Origin: Pseudoduganella flava
GTDB lineage: Bacteria; Pseudomonadota; Gammaproteobacteria; Burkholderiales; Burkholderiaceae_D
NCBI RefSeq assembly: GCF_007830495.1
Contig: NZ_VLKW01000013.1
Coordinates: 1 to 64,000 of the forward strand
Direction of reading: 5' to 3'
DNA: 64,000 nucleotides
Every line of letters starts with the position of its first letter. The stretch's first letter is position 1. Position numbers and translations under genes: made by a program. Positions 15,550 through 23,420 of the stretch are shown here, in pieces. Under the pieces are notes generated by a model. That model had not been told where the DNA came from and did no database searches. It saw only the letters and a program-made list of their open reading frames with translations.

Positions 15550-16017
15550 TCAGCCCCGCCACACCAGCTCGCACCGCACGCCATCCCCGCCGCAGGCGAC
15601 GAAGCCCAGCGCTTCGTACAGCCGGCGCGCCCGTCCATTGGTGTGCAGCACCGACAACACGACCCGCTTGCCCCGCCCCGCCGCTGCGCGCTGCCAGATG
15701 CCGATCAGCGCCGTGCCGATGCCCTGCCCGCGGGTCTGCGGCAGCAGCGCGATGTCCACCAGCCGCAGTTCCTCATCGTTCTCGTCGACGATGGCTCGCC
15801 CCAGCGGCTCGCCGTCCCGTTCGACGACCAGGTAGCTGGCCCGCGGGTACATCGCCCGATAGCCGGTGCGCTGCGCCTCGTACTGCATGTCGATCAACGC
15901 GCCGAGCGACGCGGGATCAAGCGGCAGCTGGCGCAGGTCGTCCCGCGTCATCGCGTACAGGTGGCGCAGGAAGGCTTCGTCCTCCGGTCGTTGCGCGCGC
16001 AGCATGGGGCTCGTCAT
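15550..16017 (-). CDS. GNAT-family N-acetyltransferase
   Basis: A 155-residue acetyltransferase. The acetyl-CoA binding motif is LVDIALLPQTRGQGIGTALI at about 88-107, followed by the motif B region LHTNGRARRLYEALGF. The substrate is unknown. The start is taken as ATG 16017; ATG 16005 is also possible. Before the IS inserted, the stop would have lain about ten bases from the pilU stop in convergent orientation. Confidence 0.85.
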   Translation of the reverse strand: MTSPMLRAQRPEDEAFLRHLYAMTRDDLRQLPLDPASLGALIDMQYEAQRTGYRAMYPRASYLVVERDGEPLGRAIVDENDEELRLVDIALLPQTRGQGIGTALIGIWQRAAAGRGKRVVLSVLHTNGRARRLYEALGFVACGGDGVRCELVWRG

Positions 16018-16077
16018 GGGCGTCGTCCAGCTTATTGATTTGCTATCATCGGCGCTTTCCCTTCATGGCGCAAGAGC

Positions 16078-17088
16078 ATGGACCACCTCGATACGCTGCG
16101 GCGGCTGAGCCGCGCGCTCACCGATCCCGCCCACGCAATGACGGACCTGGTGGCTGAAGCCACCGCGCTGCGCGAACTGCTCGAGCACTGCTCGACCTTG
16201 TCGACCGCCGGCGGCATGCCCGTCAACGCAGACGCTTCCGTGCTGGACTCGGGCCTGGCCATCTCGCCCGTGCAGGCGGCGCTGTGCGCCCTCCAGCCCT
16301 ACCGCACGATCGCCTTCATCAAGGGCCTGCATGCCGCGATCGGCACCGTGCTGCGGGCGCATGAGCGGGTGCACGTGCTGTACGCCGGCTGCGGGCCGTA
16401 TGCGCTGCTGGCGCTGCCGCAGATGGCGTTGTACGGCGAACAGGTGGGCTTCACGCTGATCGACGTGCACGACGAGTCGCTGCGTCACGCGCGCGCCCTG
16501 GTCGACAGCTTTGGCCTGGGCGATTGCGTCGACGCGTGGGTGTGCGCCGATGCGACGCACCACCGCATCGATCCGGCCCGGCCGCCGCACGTGATCGTCA
16601 GCGAAACGATGAACGCGGCGCTGCGCAGCGAACCGCAGGTGGCGATCTTCCGCGCGCTGCACGCCCAGGCGCCCGCCGCGCTGCTGGTGCCGGAACGGGT
16701 GACGGTGCACGCCTGCCTGCTCGATCCGGCCCGCGAACTGAGCCCGCCGGTACCGGATGCCAGCGTGCCGTTCACGCCGCCGCAACGCGACCGGATCGAC
16801 CTTGGCCCCATCTTCACGCTGGACAGTGAAGCGCTTGCCGCATGGTGCGCGCTGGAAGGCGACGAGCTGCCGGCGGCGGCCGTGCGCGTGCCGCCGTTCG
16901 GGCCGGCCCAGCAAGCGCGCCTGCTGACGAAGATCGACGTGTATGGCGGCCACCGGCTGGACGACTACGAGTGCAGCCTGACCGTGCCCCAGCGCCTGCC
17001 CGGCCGCATGCCCGTCGCGCCCGGCGACACGCTCCAGTTCAGCTACCGGCTCGGCAGCAGCCCGGGCCTCGTGTGTGCGCGGGTGTGA
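16078..17088 (+). CDS. SAM-dependent methyltransferase, PRMT-like
   Basis: A 336-residue class I methyltransferase. Motif I is VLYAGCGPYALLAL (about 100), with post-I acidic FTLIDVHDESLRHA. Motif DVIVSETMNAALRSEP resembles the double-glutamate loop of protein arginine methyltransferases, and LLVPERVTVHACLLDP matches the start of their beta-barrel. It ends with a beta-rich domain of about 120 residues. I infer a protein or peptide substrate; none is encoded nearby. The start is ATG 16078, after a TATCAT-like -10 element. Confidence 0.65.
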   Translation: MDHLDTLRRLSRALTDPAHAMTDLVAEATALRELLEHCSTLSTAGGMPVNADASVLDSGLAISPVQAALCALQPYRTIAFIKGLHAAIGTVLRAHERVHVLYAGCGPYALLALPQMALYGEQVGFTLIDVHDESLRHARALVDSFGLGDCVDAWVCADATHHRIDPARPPHVIVSETMNAALRSEPQVAIFRALHAQAPAALLVPERVTVHACLLDPARELSPPVPDASVPFTPPQRDRIDLGPIFTLDSEALAAWCALEGDELPAAAVRVPPFGPAQQARLLTKIDVYGGHRLDDYECSLTVPQRLPGRMPVAPGDTLQFSYRLGSSPGLVCARV

Positions 17089-17161
17089 CGGGGCGCGTAG
17101 TCCGAGCGGCTATAATGGCGCACTTTGGTTCCCCGGCACTGCGCCATTCCCCGATTTTCCG

Positions 17162-17512
17162 ATGATCACTCTCTACGGCATCCCCAACTGCGACACCGTC
17201 AAGAAAGCCCGCACCTGGCTGGCCGAGCGGCAGCAGGACTTCACGTTCCACGACTTCAAGAAGCAAGGCCTCGACGAGGCCACGGTGCGGCACTGGCTGC
17301 AACACCTGGACTGGGAAGTCCTCGTCAACAAGAAAGGCACGACGTGGCGCGGCCTGCCGGACGAGCGCAAGGCGCAGGTCGTCGATGCGGCCAGCGCCAC
17401 CGCGCTGATGCTGGAGAACCCGTCCGTGATCAAGCGCCCCGTGCTGCAAACGGCACAGGCCTGCCACGTCGGCTTCAAGTCGGAACAGTACCAACAGATC
17501 TTTACGAATTGA
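17162..17512 (+). CDS. ArsC/Spx-family reductase (YffB-like)
   Basis: A 116-residue thioredoxin-fold protein of the ArsC/YffB type: ITLYGIPNCDTVKKARTWL carries the single active cysteine (C10), then the helical segment and IKRPVL near residue 90. It is not a true arsenate reductase by context: it heads an operon with dapE four bases downstream. A thiol reductase role is inferred. TATAAT at 17111-17116 lies upstream in the context GGCTATAATGGC, nearly the same as before dapC. Confidence 0.85.
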   Translation: MITLYGIPNCDTVKKARTWLAERQQDFTFHDFKKQGLDEATVRHWLQHLDWEVLVNKKGTTWRGLPDERKAQVVDAASATALMLENPSVIKRPVLQTAQACHVGFKSEQYQQIFTN

Positions 17513-17516
17513 GACC

Positions 17517-18659
17517 ATGAGCGAATCGCGTACCCTCGTGCTGACCGAGAAACTGATCGGCCGTTCTTCCGTCACCCCCGAGGACAAGGGCTGCCAGCAG
17601 CAGTTGATCGAGCTGCTCGAGCCGCTCGGGTTCAAGTGCGAGACCATCCGGTCCGGCGACGTCACCAACCTGTGGGCGCGGCGCGGCACCGAGCAACCGG
17701 TGTTCGTGTTTGCCGGCCATACGGACGTGGTGCCGACGGGCCCCGTGGACCAATGGACTTCCGAGCCGTTCTTCCCGACGATCCGCGACGGCAAGCTGTA
17801 TGGCCGCGGCGCGGCGGACATGAAGACGTCGCTCGCGGCGATGGTCGTCGCCTGCGAGGAGTTCATCGCCGCCCACCCCGACCATAAAGGCTCGATCGCT
17901 TTCCTGCTCACCAGCGACGAGGAAGGCCCGGCCACGGACGGCACCGTCGTCGTCTGCAACAAGCTGAAGGAACGGGGCGAAGCGATCGACTACTGCGTGG
18001 GCGGCGAGCCGACGTCGTCGCGCACGCTGGGCGACATGATCAAGAACGGCCGCCGCGGTTCGCTGTCCGGCTGCCTGACGATCAAGGGCGTGCAAGGCCA
18101 CATCGCCTACCCGCAGCTGGCGAAGAACCCGATCCACCTGGCCGCGCCGGCATTGGCCGACCTGGTGGCCGAGGTGTGGGACGAAGGCAACGAGTACTAC
18201 CTGCCGACGTCGTGGCAGATGTCGAACGTGAAGGCCGGCACGGGCGCGAACAACGTGATCCCGGGCGAGATGGTCATCGACTTCAACTTCCGCTTCTCCA
18301 CCGCCAGCACGGCCGACAGCCTGAAGGAGCGCGTCCACGCGATCCTCGACCGGCATGGCCTCGAGTACCACCTGAAGTGGACCTTGTCCGGCCTGCCCTT
18401 CCTGACGCCGCGCGGCACGCTGTCCACCGCGATCTGCGAGGCGATCAAGGCGGAAGTCGACATCGACACGGAACTGTCGACGACGGGCGGCACGTCGGAT
18501 GGCCGCTTCATCGCGCAGATCTGCCCGCAGGTCATCGAGTTCGGCCCGCCGAACGGCAGCATCCACAAGATCGACGAGCACGTGGAAGTGCGCTTCATCG
18601 ACCCGCTGAAAAACATTTACCGCCGCACGCTCGAGAATCTGCTCGCGTCGGGCGCATAA
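17517..18659 (+). CDS. dapE: Succinyl-diaminopimelate desuccinylase
   Basis: A 380-residue M20 metallopeptidase-fold enzyme that hydrolyses N-succinyl-LL-diaminopimelate. Di-zinc ligands are visible in FVFAGHTDVVP (H), GRGAADMKTS (D), TSDEEGPA (catalytic and bridging E) and the C-terminal FGPPNGSIHKIDEHV (H). Length and start (ATG 17517) match the family. It sits in the arsC-like/dapE/prmB/ABC-F operon; the earlier pathway genes dapC and dapD lie about 4 kb upstream, separated by pilU, the IS, GNAT and methyltransferase genes. Confidence 0.95.
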   Translation: MSESRTLVLTEKLIGRSSVTPEDKGCQQQLIELLEPLGFKCETIRSGDVTNLWARRGTEQPVFVFAGHTDVVPTGPVDQWTSEPFFPTIRDGKLYGRGAADMKTSLAAMVVACEEFIAAHPDHKGSIAFLLTSDEEGPATDGTVVVCNKLKERGEAIDYCVGGEPTSSRTLGDMIKNGRRGSLSGCLTIKGVQGHIAYPQLAKNPIHLAAPALADLVAEVWDEGNEYYLPTSWQMSNVKAGTGANNVIPGEMVIDFNFRFSTASTADSLKERVHAILDRHGLEYHLKWTLSGLPFLTPRGTLSTAICEAIKAEVDIDTELSTTGGTSDGRFIAQICPQVIEFGPPNGSIHKIDEHVEVRFIDPLKNIYRRTLENLLASGA

Positions 18660-18667
18660 GGAATACC

Positions 18668-19558
18668 ATGGACACCTCCCTCTTCACGACCCCGCGCGAC
18701 CTGCTGCGCTACGCAACGACCCGCTTCAACACGGAGCAGCTGTTCTTCGGCCACGGCAGCGCGGAAGCGTTCGACGAAGCCGCCTACCTTATCCTGCACA
18801 CCCTGAAGCTGCCGCTCGATAAACTGGAGCCGTTCCTCGACGCGCGCCTGCTGCCGGACGAAGTGCAGAAGGTTGCCGCCGTCATCGAGCGCCGCGCCAC
18901 CGAGCGGATCCCGGCCGCCTACATCACGAACGAGGCCTGGCTGGGCAGCTACCGCTTCTACGTGGACCAGCGCACGATCGTGCCGCGCTCGTACATCGCC
19001 GAGCTGATTCCCGATTACTTCTCGCCATGGGTCAACAACCCGGAAGGCATCGAGAACGTGCTGGAACTGTGCACGGGCTCCGGGTGCCTGGCGATCATGC
19101 TGGCCGACGCGTTCCCCGATGCGCAGGTCGACGCCGTCGACATCTCCGCCGATGCGTTGGAAGTCGCGCGCAAGAACGTCGAGACGTACAAGCTGGAAGA
19201 CCGCGTCAACCTGATCCAGTCGGACCTGTATGCGAACGTCCCGGCCGGCAAGAAGTACGACCTGATCATCACCAACCCGCCGTACGTGAATTCCGGTTCA
19301 ATGGGCCGCCTGCCGCAGGAATACCGCCATGAGCCGCAGATCGCGCTGGACGGCGGCGTGGACGGCATGGACCTGGTGCGCAAGATCGTCGCCGGCGCCG
19401 CCGAGCGCCTGACGGACGAGGGCCTGCTGATCGTCGAAATCGGCAACGAGAAGGACTTCGCGGAAGCGGCGTTCGGCGACCTGGGCCTGACGTGGCTGAC
19501 GACGAGCCAGGGCGATGACATGGTGTTCCTGCTCACCGCCGACCAACTGAAAATCTAA
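18668..19558 (+). CDS. prmB: 50S ribosomal protein L3 glutamine methyltransferase
   Basis: A 296-residue SAM-dependent N5-glutamine methyltransferase. Motif I is VLELCTGSGCLAIMLA, and ITNPPYVNSGSM is the NPPY motif that contacts the target glutamine. The N-terminal helical domain (1-110) recognises the substrate. NPPYVNSGSM with the preceding organisation points to PrmB (L3) rather than PrmC (release factors). The start is ATG 18668, eight bases after dapE. Confidence 0.93.
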   Translation: MDTSLFTTPRDLLRYATTRFNTEQLFFGHGSAEAFDEAAYLILHTLKLPLDKLEPFLDARLLPDEVQKVAAVIERRATERIPAAYITNEAWLGSYRFYVDQRTIVPRSYIAELIPDYFSPWVNNPEGIENVLELCTGSGCLAIMLADAFPDAQVDAVDISADALEVARKNVETYKLEDRVNLIQSDLYANVPAGKKYDLIITNPPYVNSGSMGRLPQEYRHEPQIALDGGVDGMDLVRKIVAGAAERLTDEGLLIVEIGNEKDFAEAAFGDLGLTWLTTSQGDDMVFLLTADQLKI

Positions 19559-19572
19559 CTGAAAATACGCAG

Positions 19573-21579
19573 ATGATACGTATCGAAGGCGTCAGCCTGA
19601 TGCGCGGCGTGAAGCCGCTGCTGGAAGGGGCTGACCTGACGCTGAACCCGGGCGACAAGATCGGCCTGATCGGCGCGAACGGCGCCGGCAAGTCCAGCCT
19701 GTTCGCGATGCTGCGCGGCGAGATCCATCCGGACGGCGGCAATATCGACTTCCCCGCCAGCTGGCGCATGGCCTACGTGGCGCAGGAAACGCCGCCGCTC
19801 GAACGCGCGGCTCTCGACTACGCGATCGACGGCGACGTCAACCTGCGCCGCCTGCAGGCGGAACTGGAGCGCCTGGAAGCGCTGCCCGAATCGCCGCACG
19901 GATCGCACGACACAGGCATCGCGCTGGGCGAGGTGCACAGCGCGCTGGCCGATGCCGATGCGTACACGGTGCAGTCGCGCGGCGAGCAGCTGCTGCTGGG
20001 CCTGGGCTTTTCGCTGGCGCAGATGCGCCAGCCGGTGTCCAGTTTCTCCGGCGGCTGGCGGATGCGCCTGAACCTGGCGCAGGCGCTGATGTGCCCTTCC
20101 GACCTGCTGCTGCTGGACGAACCCACCAACCACCTGGACCTGGATGCGATCATCTGGCTCGAGGATTGGCTGAAGCGCTATCCCGGCACCCTGATCATCA
20201 TTTCGCACGACCGCGATTTCCTCGACGAGATCGTCAACGTCATCGTGCACATCGACGACCGCAAGCTGAAGCGCTACTCGGGCAATTACTCGAGCTTCGA
20301 GCGCCAGCGGGCCGCGCAGATGGTGCTGGCCGCCGGCATGATCGAGAAGCAGCAGAAGAAGCGTGCGCACCTGGAATCGTTCATCAACCGCTTCAAGGCC
20401 AAGGCCACCAAGGCCAAGCAGGCGCAGAGCCGCATGAAGGCGCTGGCGAAGATGGAAGAGCTGGCGCCGCTGCGCGCGGCCGCCGAGTTCTCGTTCGAGT
20501 TCCGCGAGCCGCTGTCGGCACCGAATCCGCTGCTGGTGATGGAAGGCGTAAACGCCGGCTATCGCAGCGAAGACCCGAAGACCTACGCGGTCGAAGAAAA
20601 GGTCATCGTGCGCGGCATCGATTTTTCGCTGCAGACGGGCCAGCGCATCGGCCTGCTCGGCGTGAACGGCGCCGGCAAGTCGACGCTGATCAAGACGGTG
20701 GCGGGCGAACTGGCGCCGCTGGCGGGCACGGCGACGACGGGCAAGGGCCTCGTCATCGGCTACTTCGCCCAGCACCAGGTCGAGATGCTGCGCCACGACG
20801 AGTCGCCGCTGTGGCACCTGCAGAAAATCGCGCCGACGGTGCGCGAGCAGGAGTTGCGCAACTTCCTGGGCAGCTTCAACTTCCCCGGCACGATGGTGAC
20901 CAGCCCGATCGCGCCGTTCTCCGGCGGCGAGAAGGCGCGCCTGGCACTGTCGCTGATCGTGTGGCAGCGGCCCAACCTGCTGCTGCTGGATGAACCGACG
21001 AACCACCTGGACCTGGAGACGCGCGAGGCGCTGACCGAGGCGCTGGCGCAGTTCGACGGCACGCTCGTCGTCGTGTCGCACGACCGGCACCTGCTGCGGG
21101 CGACGACCGACCAGTTCATCATCGTCGCGGACGGCCGCCTGCAGCCGTTCGACGGCGACCTGGACGACTACAAGGATTGGCTGTTCCAGACCAAGCTGGG
21201 CAAAGGCACCGCCGTGCTGCCGGCGGCGACCGCGGCGACGGCGACTGCCGAACGCCCCGCGGCCGCGAGCGCACCCGTGGCCACGCCGGCGGACCGCAAG
21301 GAACAGAAGCGGCTCGAGGCCGAGCAGCGCCAGCGCACGGCGGCGCAGCGCAAGCCGCTCGAGAACCGGCTGAAGAAGGTCGACGACCGCATCGCGCAGC
21401 TGACCGCGCAGAAGAGCGGCATCGACGCGCAGCTGCTCGATCCGGCCATCTACGAAGCGGACAACAAGCCGAAGCTGAAGGCGCTGCTGGCCGAGCAGGC
21501 CGCGTGCGCGAAGGAGCTGGAGCAGCTGGAAGAGGAATGGCTCGAACTGCACGAACAGCTCGAAGCGCTCGCCGCATGA
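19573..21579 (+). CDS. ABC-F family ATPase, YheS-like
   Basis: A 668-residue soluble protein with two ATP-binding cassettes and no membrane part: Walker A GANGAGKSS (about 35) and GVNGAGKST (about 365), signatures SFSGGWRMRLN and PFSGGEKARL, Walker B LLLLDEPTNHLDLD twice. The inter-domain linker is arginine/lysine-rich (about 245-300). The C terminus (560-668) is a charged coiled coil after an alanine-rich stretch. ABC-F proteins act on the ribosomal E site. Length and layout fit YheS. Start 14 bases after prmB; a terminator follows. Confidence 0.9.
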   Translation: MIRIEGVSLMRGVKPLLEGADLTLNPGDKIGLIGANGAGKSSLFAMLRGEIHPDGGNIDFPASWRMAYVAQETPPLERAALDYAIDGDVNLRRLQAELERLEALPESPHGSHDTGIALGEVHSALADADAYTVQSRGEQLLLGLGFSLAQMRQPVSSFSGGWRMRLNLAQALMCPSDLLLLDEPTNHLDLDAIIWLEDWLKRYPGTLIIISHDRDFLDEIVNVIVHIDDRKLKRYSGNYSSFERQRAAQMVLAAGMIEKQQKKRAHLESFINRFKAKATKAKQAQSRMKALAKMEELAPLRAAAEFSFEFREPLSAPNPLLVMEGVNAGYRSEDPKTYAVEEKVIVRGIDFSLQTGQRIGLLGVNGAGKSTLIKTVAGELAPLAGTATTGKGLVIGYFAQHQVEMLRHDESPLWHLQKIAPTVREQELRNFLGSFNFPGTMVTSPIAPFSGGEKARLALSLIVWQRPNLLLLDEPTNHLDLETREALTEALAQFDGTLVVVSHDRHLLRATTDQFIIVADGRLQPFDGDLDDYKDWLFQTKLGKGTAVLPAATAATATAERPAAASAPVATPADRKEQKRLEAEQRQRTAAQRKPLENRLKKVDDRIAQLTAQKSGIDAQLLDPAIYEADNKPKLKALLAEQAACAKELEQLEEEWLELHEQLEALAA

Positions 21580-21583
21580 TCGA

Positions 21584-21610
21584 AACGCCGCCTTCGGGCG
21601 GCGTTGTTTT
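21584..21610 (+). terminator. Intrinsic terminator after the dapE-ABC-F operon
   Basis: AACGCCGCC-TTCG-GGCGGCGTT forms a nine-base perfect stem with a UUCG tetraloop, followed by GTTTT. It starts five bases after the ABC-F stop and touches the convergent cheW stop at 21609, so it may serve both directions. Confidence 0.9.
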
Positions 21611-22100
21611 ACGCGGCGTGCAGGTCGTCCTGCTTCACGCGCCGGATCGCCATCAGCTTGTCGATGTCGACGACGATCAGCTTGCGGCCATCCAGTTCGC
21701 CCAGTCCTAACAGGTAGTCGGCATCCTGCGGGCCGTTCGGGAACGGCTTGATCTGCCGGCCGGACAGGCTGACGATGTCCGTCACGCCGTCGGTCACCAT
21801 GCCCATCACGCAGGTCGACAGCTTCAGGATGATCACGTCCGTGTGCGGATCGTGCTGCGGCGGCCTGGGGCCGAACGCGATGCGCATGTCGACGATCGGC
21901 ATGATGACGCCCCGCGACACGGCCACGCCGCTGATGATTTCGCCGTCGGCGGCAAAGCGCTCGAGCGCCTTCAACGGCCGCAGCTCCTGCACATTGCAGT
22001 AGTCGAGCGCGTATTCCAGTCCGCCCAGGCGGAACGTCAGGTATTGCCGCACATCGTCGGCAGGGACAGCGACAGCGGTGGCTTCGTGAGTCGGTTGCAT
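21609..22100 (-). CDS. cheW: CheW-like chemotaxis coupling protein
   Basis: A 163-residue single CheW domain (YLTFRLGGLEYALDYCNVQE, then SRGVIMPIVDMRIAFG, and RKLIVVDIDKLM at the end). CheW couples chemoreceptors to CheA. The start is ATG 22100, preceded by AAAGGATCACC; ATG 22160 is in frame but has no ribosome-binding site. It is isolated from other chemotaxis genes in the window, so it may serve an alternative receptor array. Confidence 0.85.
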   Translation of the reverse strand: MQPTHEATAVAVPADDVRQYLTFRLGGLEYALDYCNVQELRPLKALERFAADGEIISGVAVSRGVIMPIVDMRIAFGPRPPQHDPHTDVIILKLSTCVMGMVTDGVTDIVSLSGRQIKPFPNGPQDADYLLGLGELDGRKLIVVDIDKLMAIRRVKQDDLHAA

Positions 22101-22367
22101 GGTGATCCTTTCGTCTGATCGACTGGCGGCGACGGGGTTCGGGTAACCGCCATTGGCCATGCTAAAGTCGGCCCCGGCTGGAGACGTTGATTATTCTCAA
22201 CCCCCGGTCCCGCTCGCCTGGTTTGACAACGCCCGTCACTCTTCCACCACAACGCCCGCCACAACAGCCGCCACCGTGCGCGCCGACACGACGCGGAGCG
22301 CGGCGCGCTCTTGCCCGATCGGCCCATACGCATTACCGTGGCGGCAAGCCCCCGATTGGAGACTGTC

Positions 22368-23417
22368 ATGGACATCGCACTGCCGCTCGCTGGCATCCGC
22401 GTGCTGGATTTTTCGCGCCTGCTGCCCGGGCCCTACGCGGCGATGCGGCTGGCCAGTCTCGGTGCGGACGTGCTGAAGATCGAGCAGCCCGGCGCGGGCG
22501 ACCCGGCACGGGGCATCAGCGCCGCCATGCACCGCGCGCTCGACACCTGCAAGCGCACGCTCGCGCTGGACCTGAAGGACCCGGCCGGCCGGGCCGAAGC
22601 GCTGCGCCTCGTCGACGGCGCCGACGTGCTGCTCGAAACCTTCCGCCCCGGCGTGATGGACCGGCTGGGGCTCGGCTGGGCCGTGCTGAAGGCGCGCAAG
22701 CCGGATCTGGTGATGTGCGCGATCTCCGGCTACGGCGCGGCAGGCTCGCTGGCCGACCGGGCCGGCCACGACATCAACTACGTCGGCTGGGCGGGCATGC
22801 TGGCCGCGAACACGGATGCGGACGGGCGCCCCGTGCTGCCGAACCTGCAGGTGGGCGACCTGCTGGGCGGGGCCGCGCTGGCCGTGCAAGGCATCCTCGC
22901 CGCGCTGCTCGCGGTGCGCATGGGCGGCCCGGGGCGCTTCGTCGACGTGTCGATGACGCACGGCGTGTTTGCCCACAACGTGATGCCGCTGGCCGCGCTG
23001 AACGATGCGCGGTCAGGCGGCGCCCCGGACCGGGCGGCCTTGCTGACGGGCGGCGTGCCGTGCTACGGCGTGTACCGCAGCCGCGACGGCCGCTGGATGG
23101 CGGTAGGTGCGCTGGAACTGAAGTTCTGGGAAGCGTGTTGCGCGGTGCTGGGGCGGCCGGACCTTGCACGGCGCCACTGGCAGCTGGGCCAGGAGCCCGG
23201 CAGTGCGGACGCGTTGGCGGTGCGCGCGGAACTGGAAGCGCTGTTCGCCACCCGCACGCAAGGCGAATGGACCGCGGCATTCGCCGCCGCCGACTGCTGC
23301 GTCAGCCCGGTGCTGACGATGGCCGAGGCGCTTGTCCATCCGCTGTTTGCGCCATCCATCTCAGACGACGGCAGCGGCTTCGTGACGGCGCGCTGCCCGC
23401 TGCGCTTCGTGGCGTAA
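22368..23417 (+). CDS. CaiB/BaiF (family III) CoA-transferase, AMACR-like
   Basis: A 349-residue family III CoA-transferase-fold protein. The N terminus (GIRVLDFSRLLPGPYAAMRL, LGADVLKIEQP) is canonical. AGHDINYVGWAG matches the catalytic histidine segment of alpha-methylacyl-CoA racemase, and QVGDLLGG its aspartate, so a racemase/epimerase of 2-methylacyl-CoA is more likely than a transferase. The start is ATG 22368. No neighbouring fatty-acid genes are present. The 207-base gap upstream (22161-22367) holds only a weak TTGACA-type sequence. Confidence 0.8.
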   Translation: MDIALPLAGIRVLDFSRLLPGPYAAMRLASLGADVLKIEQPGAGDPARGISAAMHRALDTCKRTLALDLKDPAGRAEALRLVDGADVLLETFRPGVMDRLGLGWAVLKARKPDLVMCAISGYGAAGSLADRAGHDINYVGWAGMLAANTDADGRPVLPNLQVGDLLGGAALAVQGILAALLAVRMGGPGRFVDVSMTHGVFAHNVMPLAALNDARSGGAPDRAALLTGGVPCYGVYRSRDGRWMAVGALELKFWEACCAVLGRPDLARRHWQLGQEPGSADALAVRAELEALFATRTQGEWTAAFAAADCCVSPVLTMAEALVHPLFAPSISDDGSGFVTARCPLRFVA

Positions 23418-23420
23418 CAG

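Noticed and set aside
19555..21552. A 665-residue open frame on the minus strand opposite the ABC-F gene
   Set aside because: Same reason: low-complexity Arg/Leu/Gln composition, no start signal, and the plus strand has a clear ABC-F protein.
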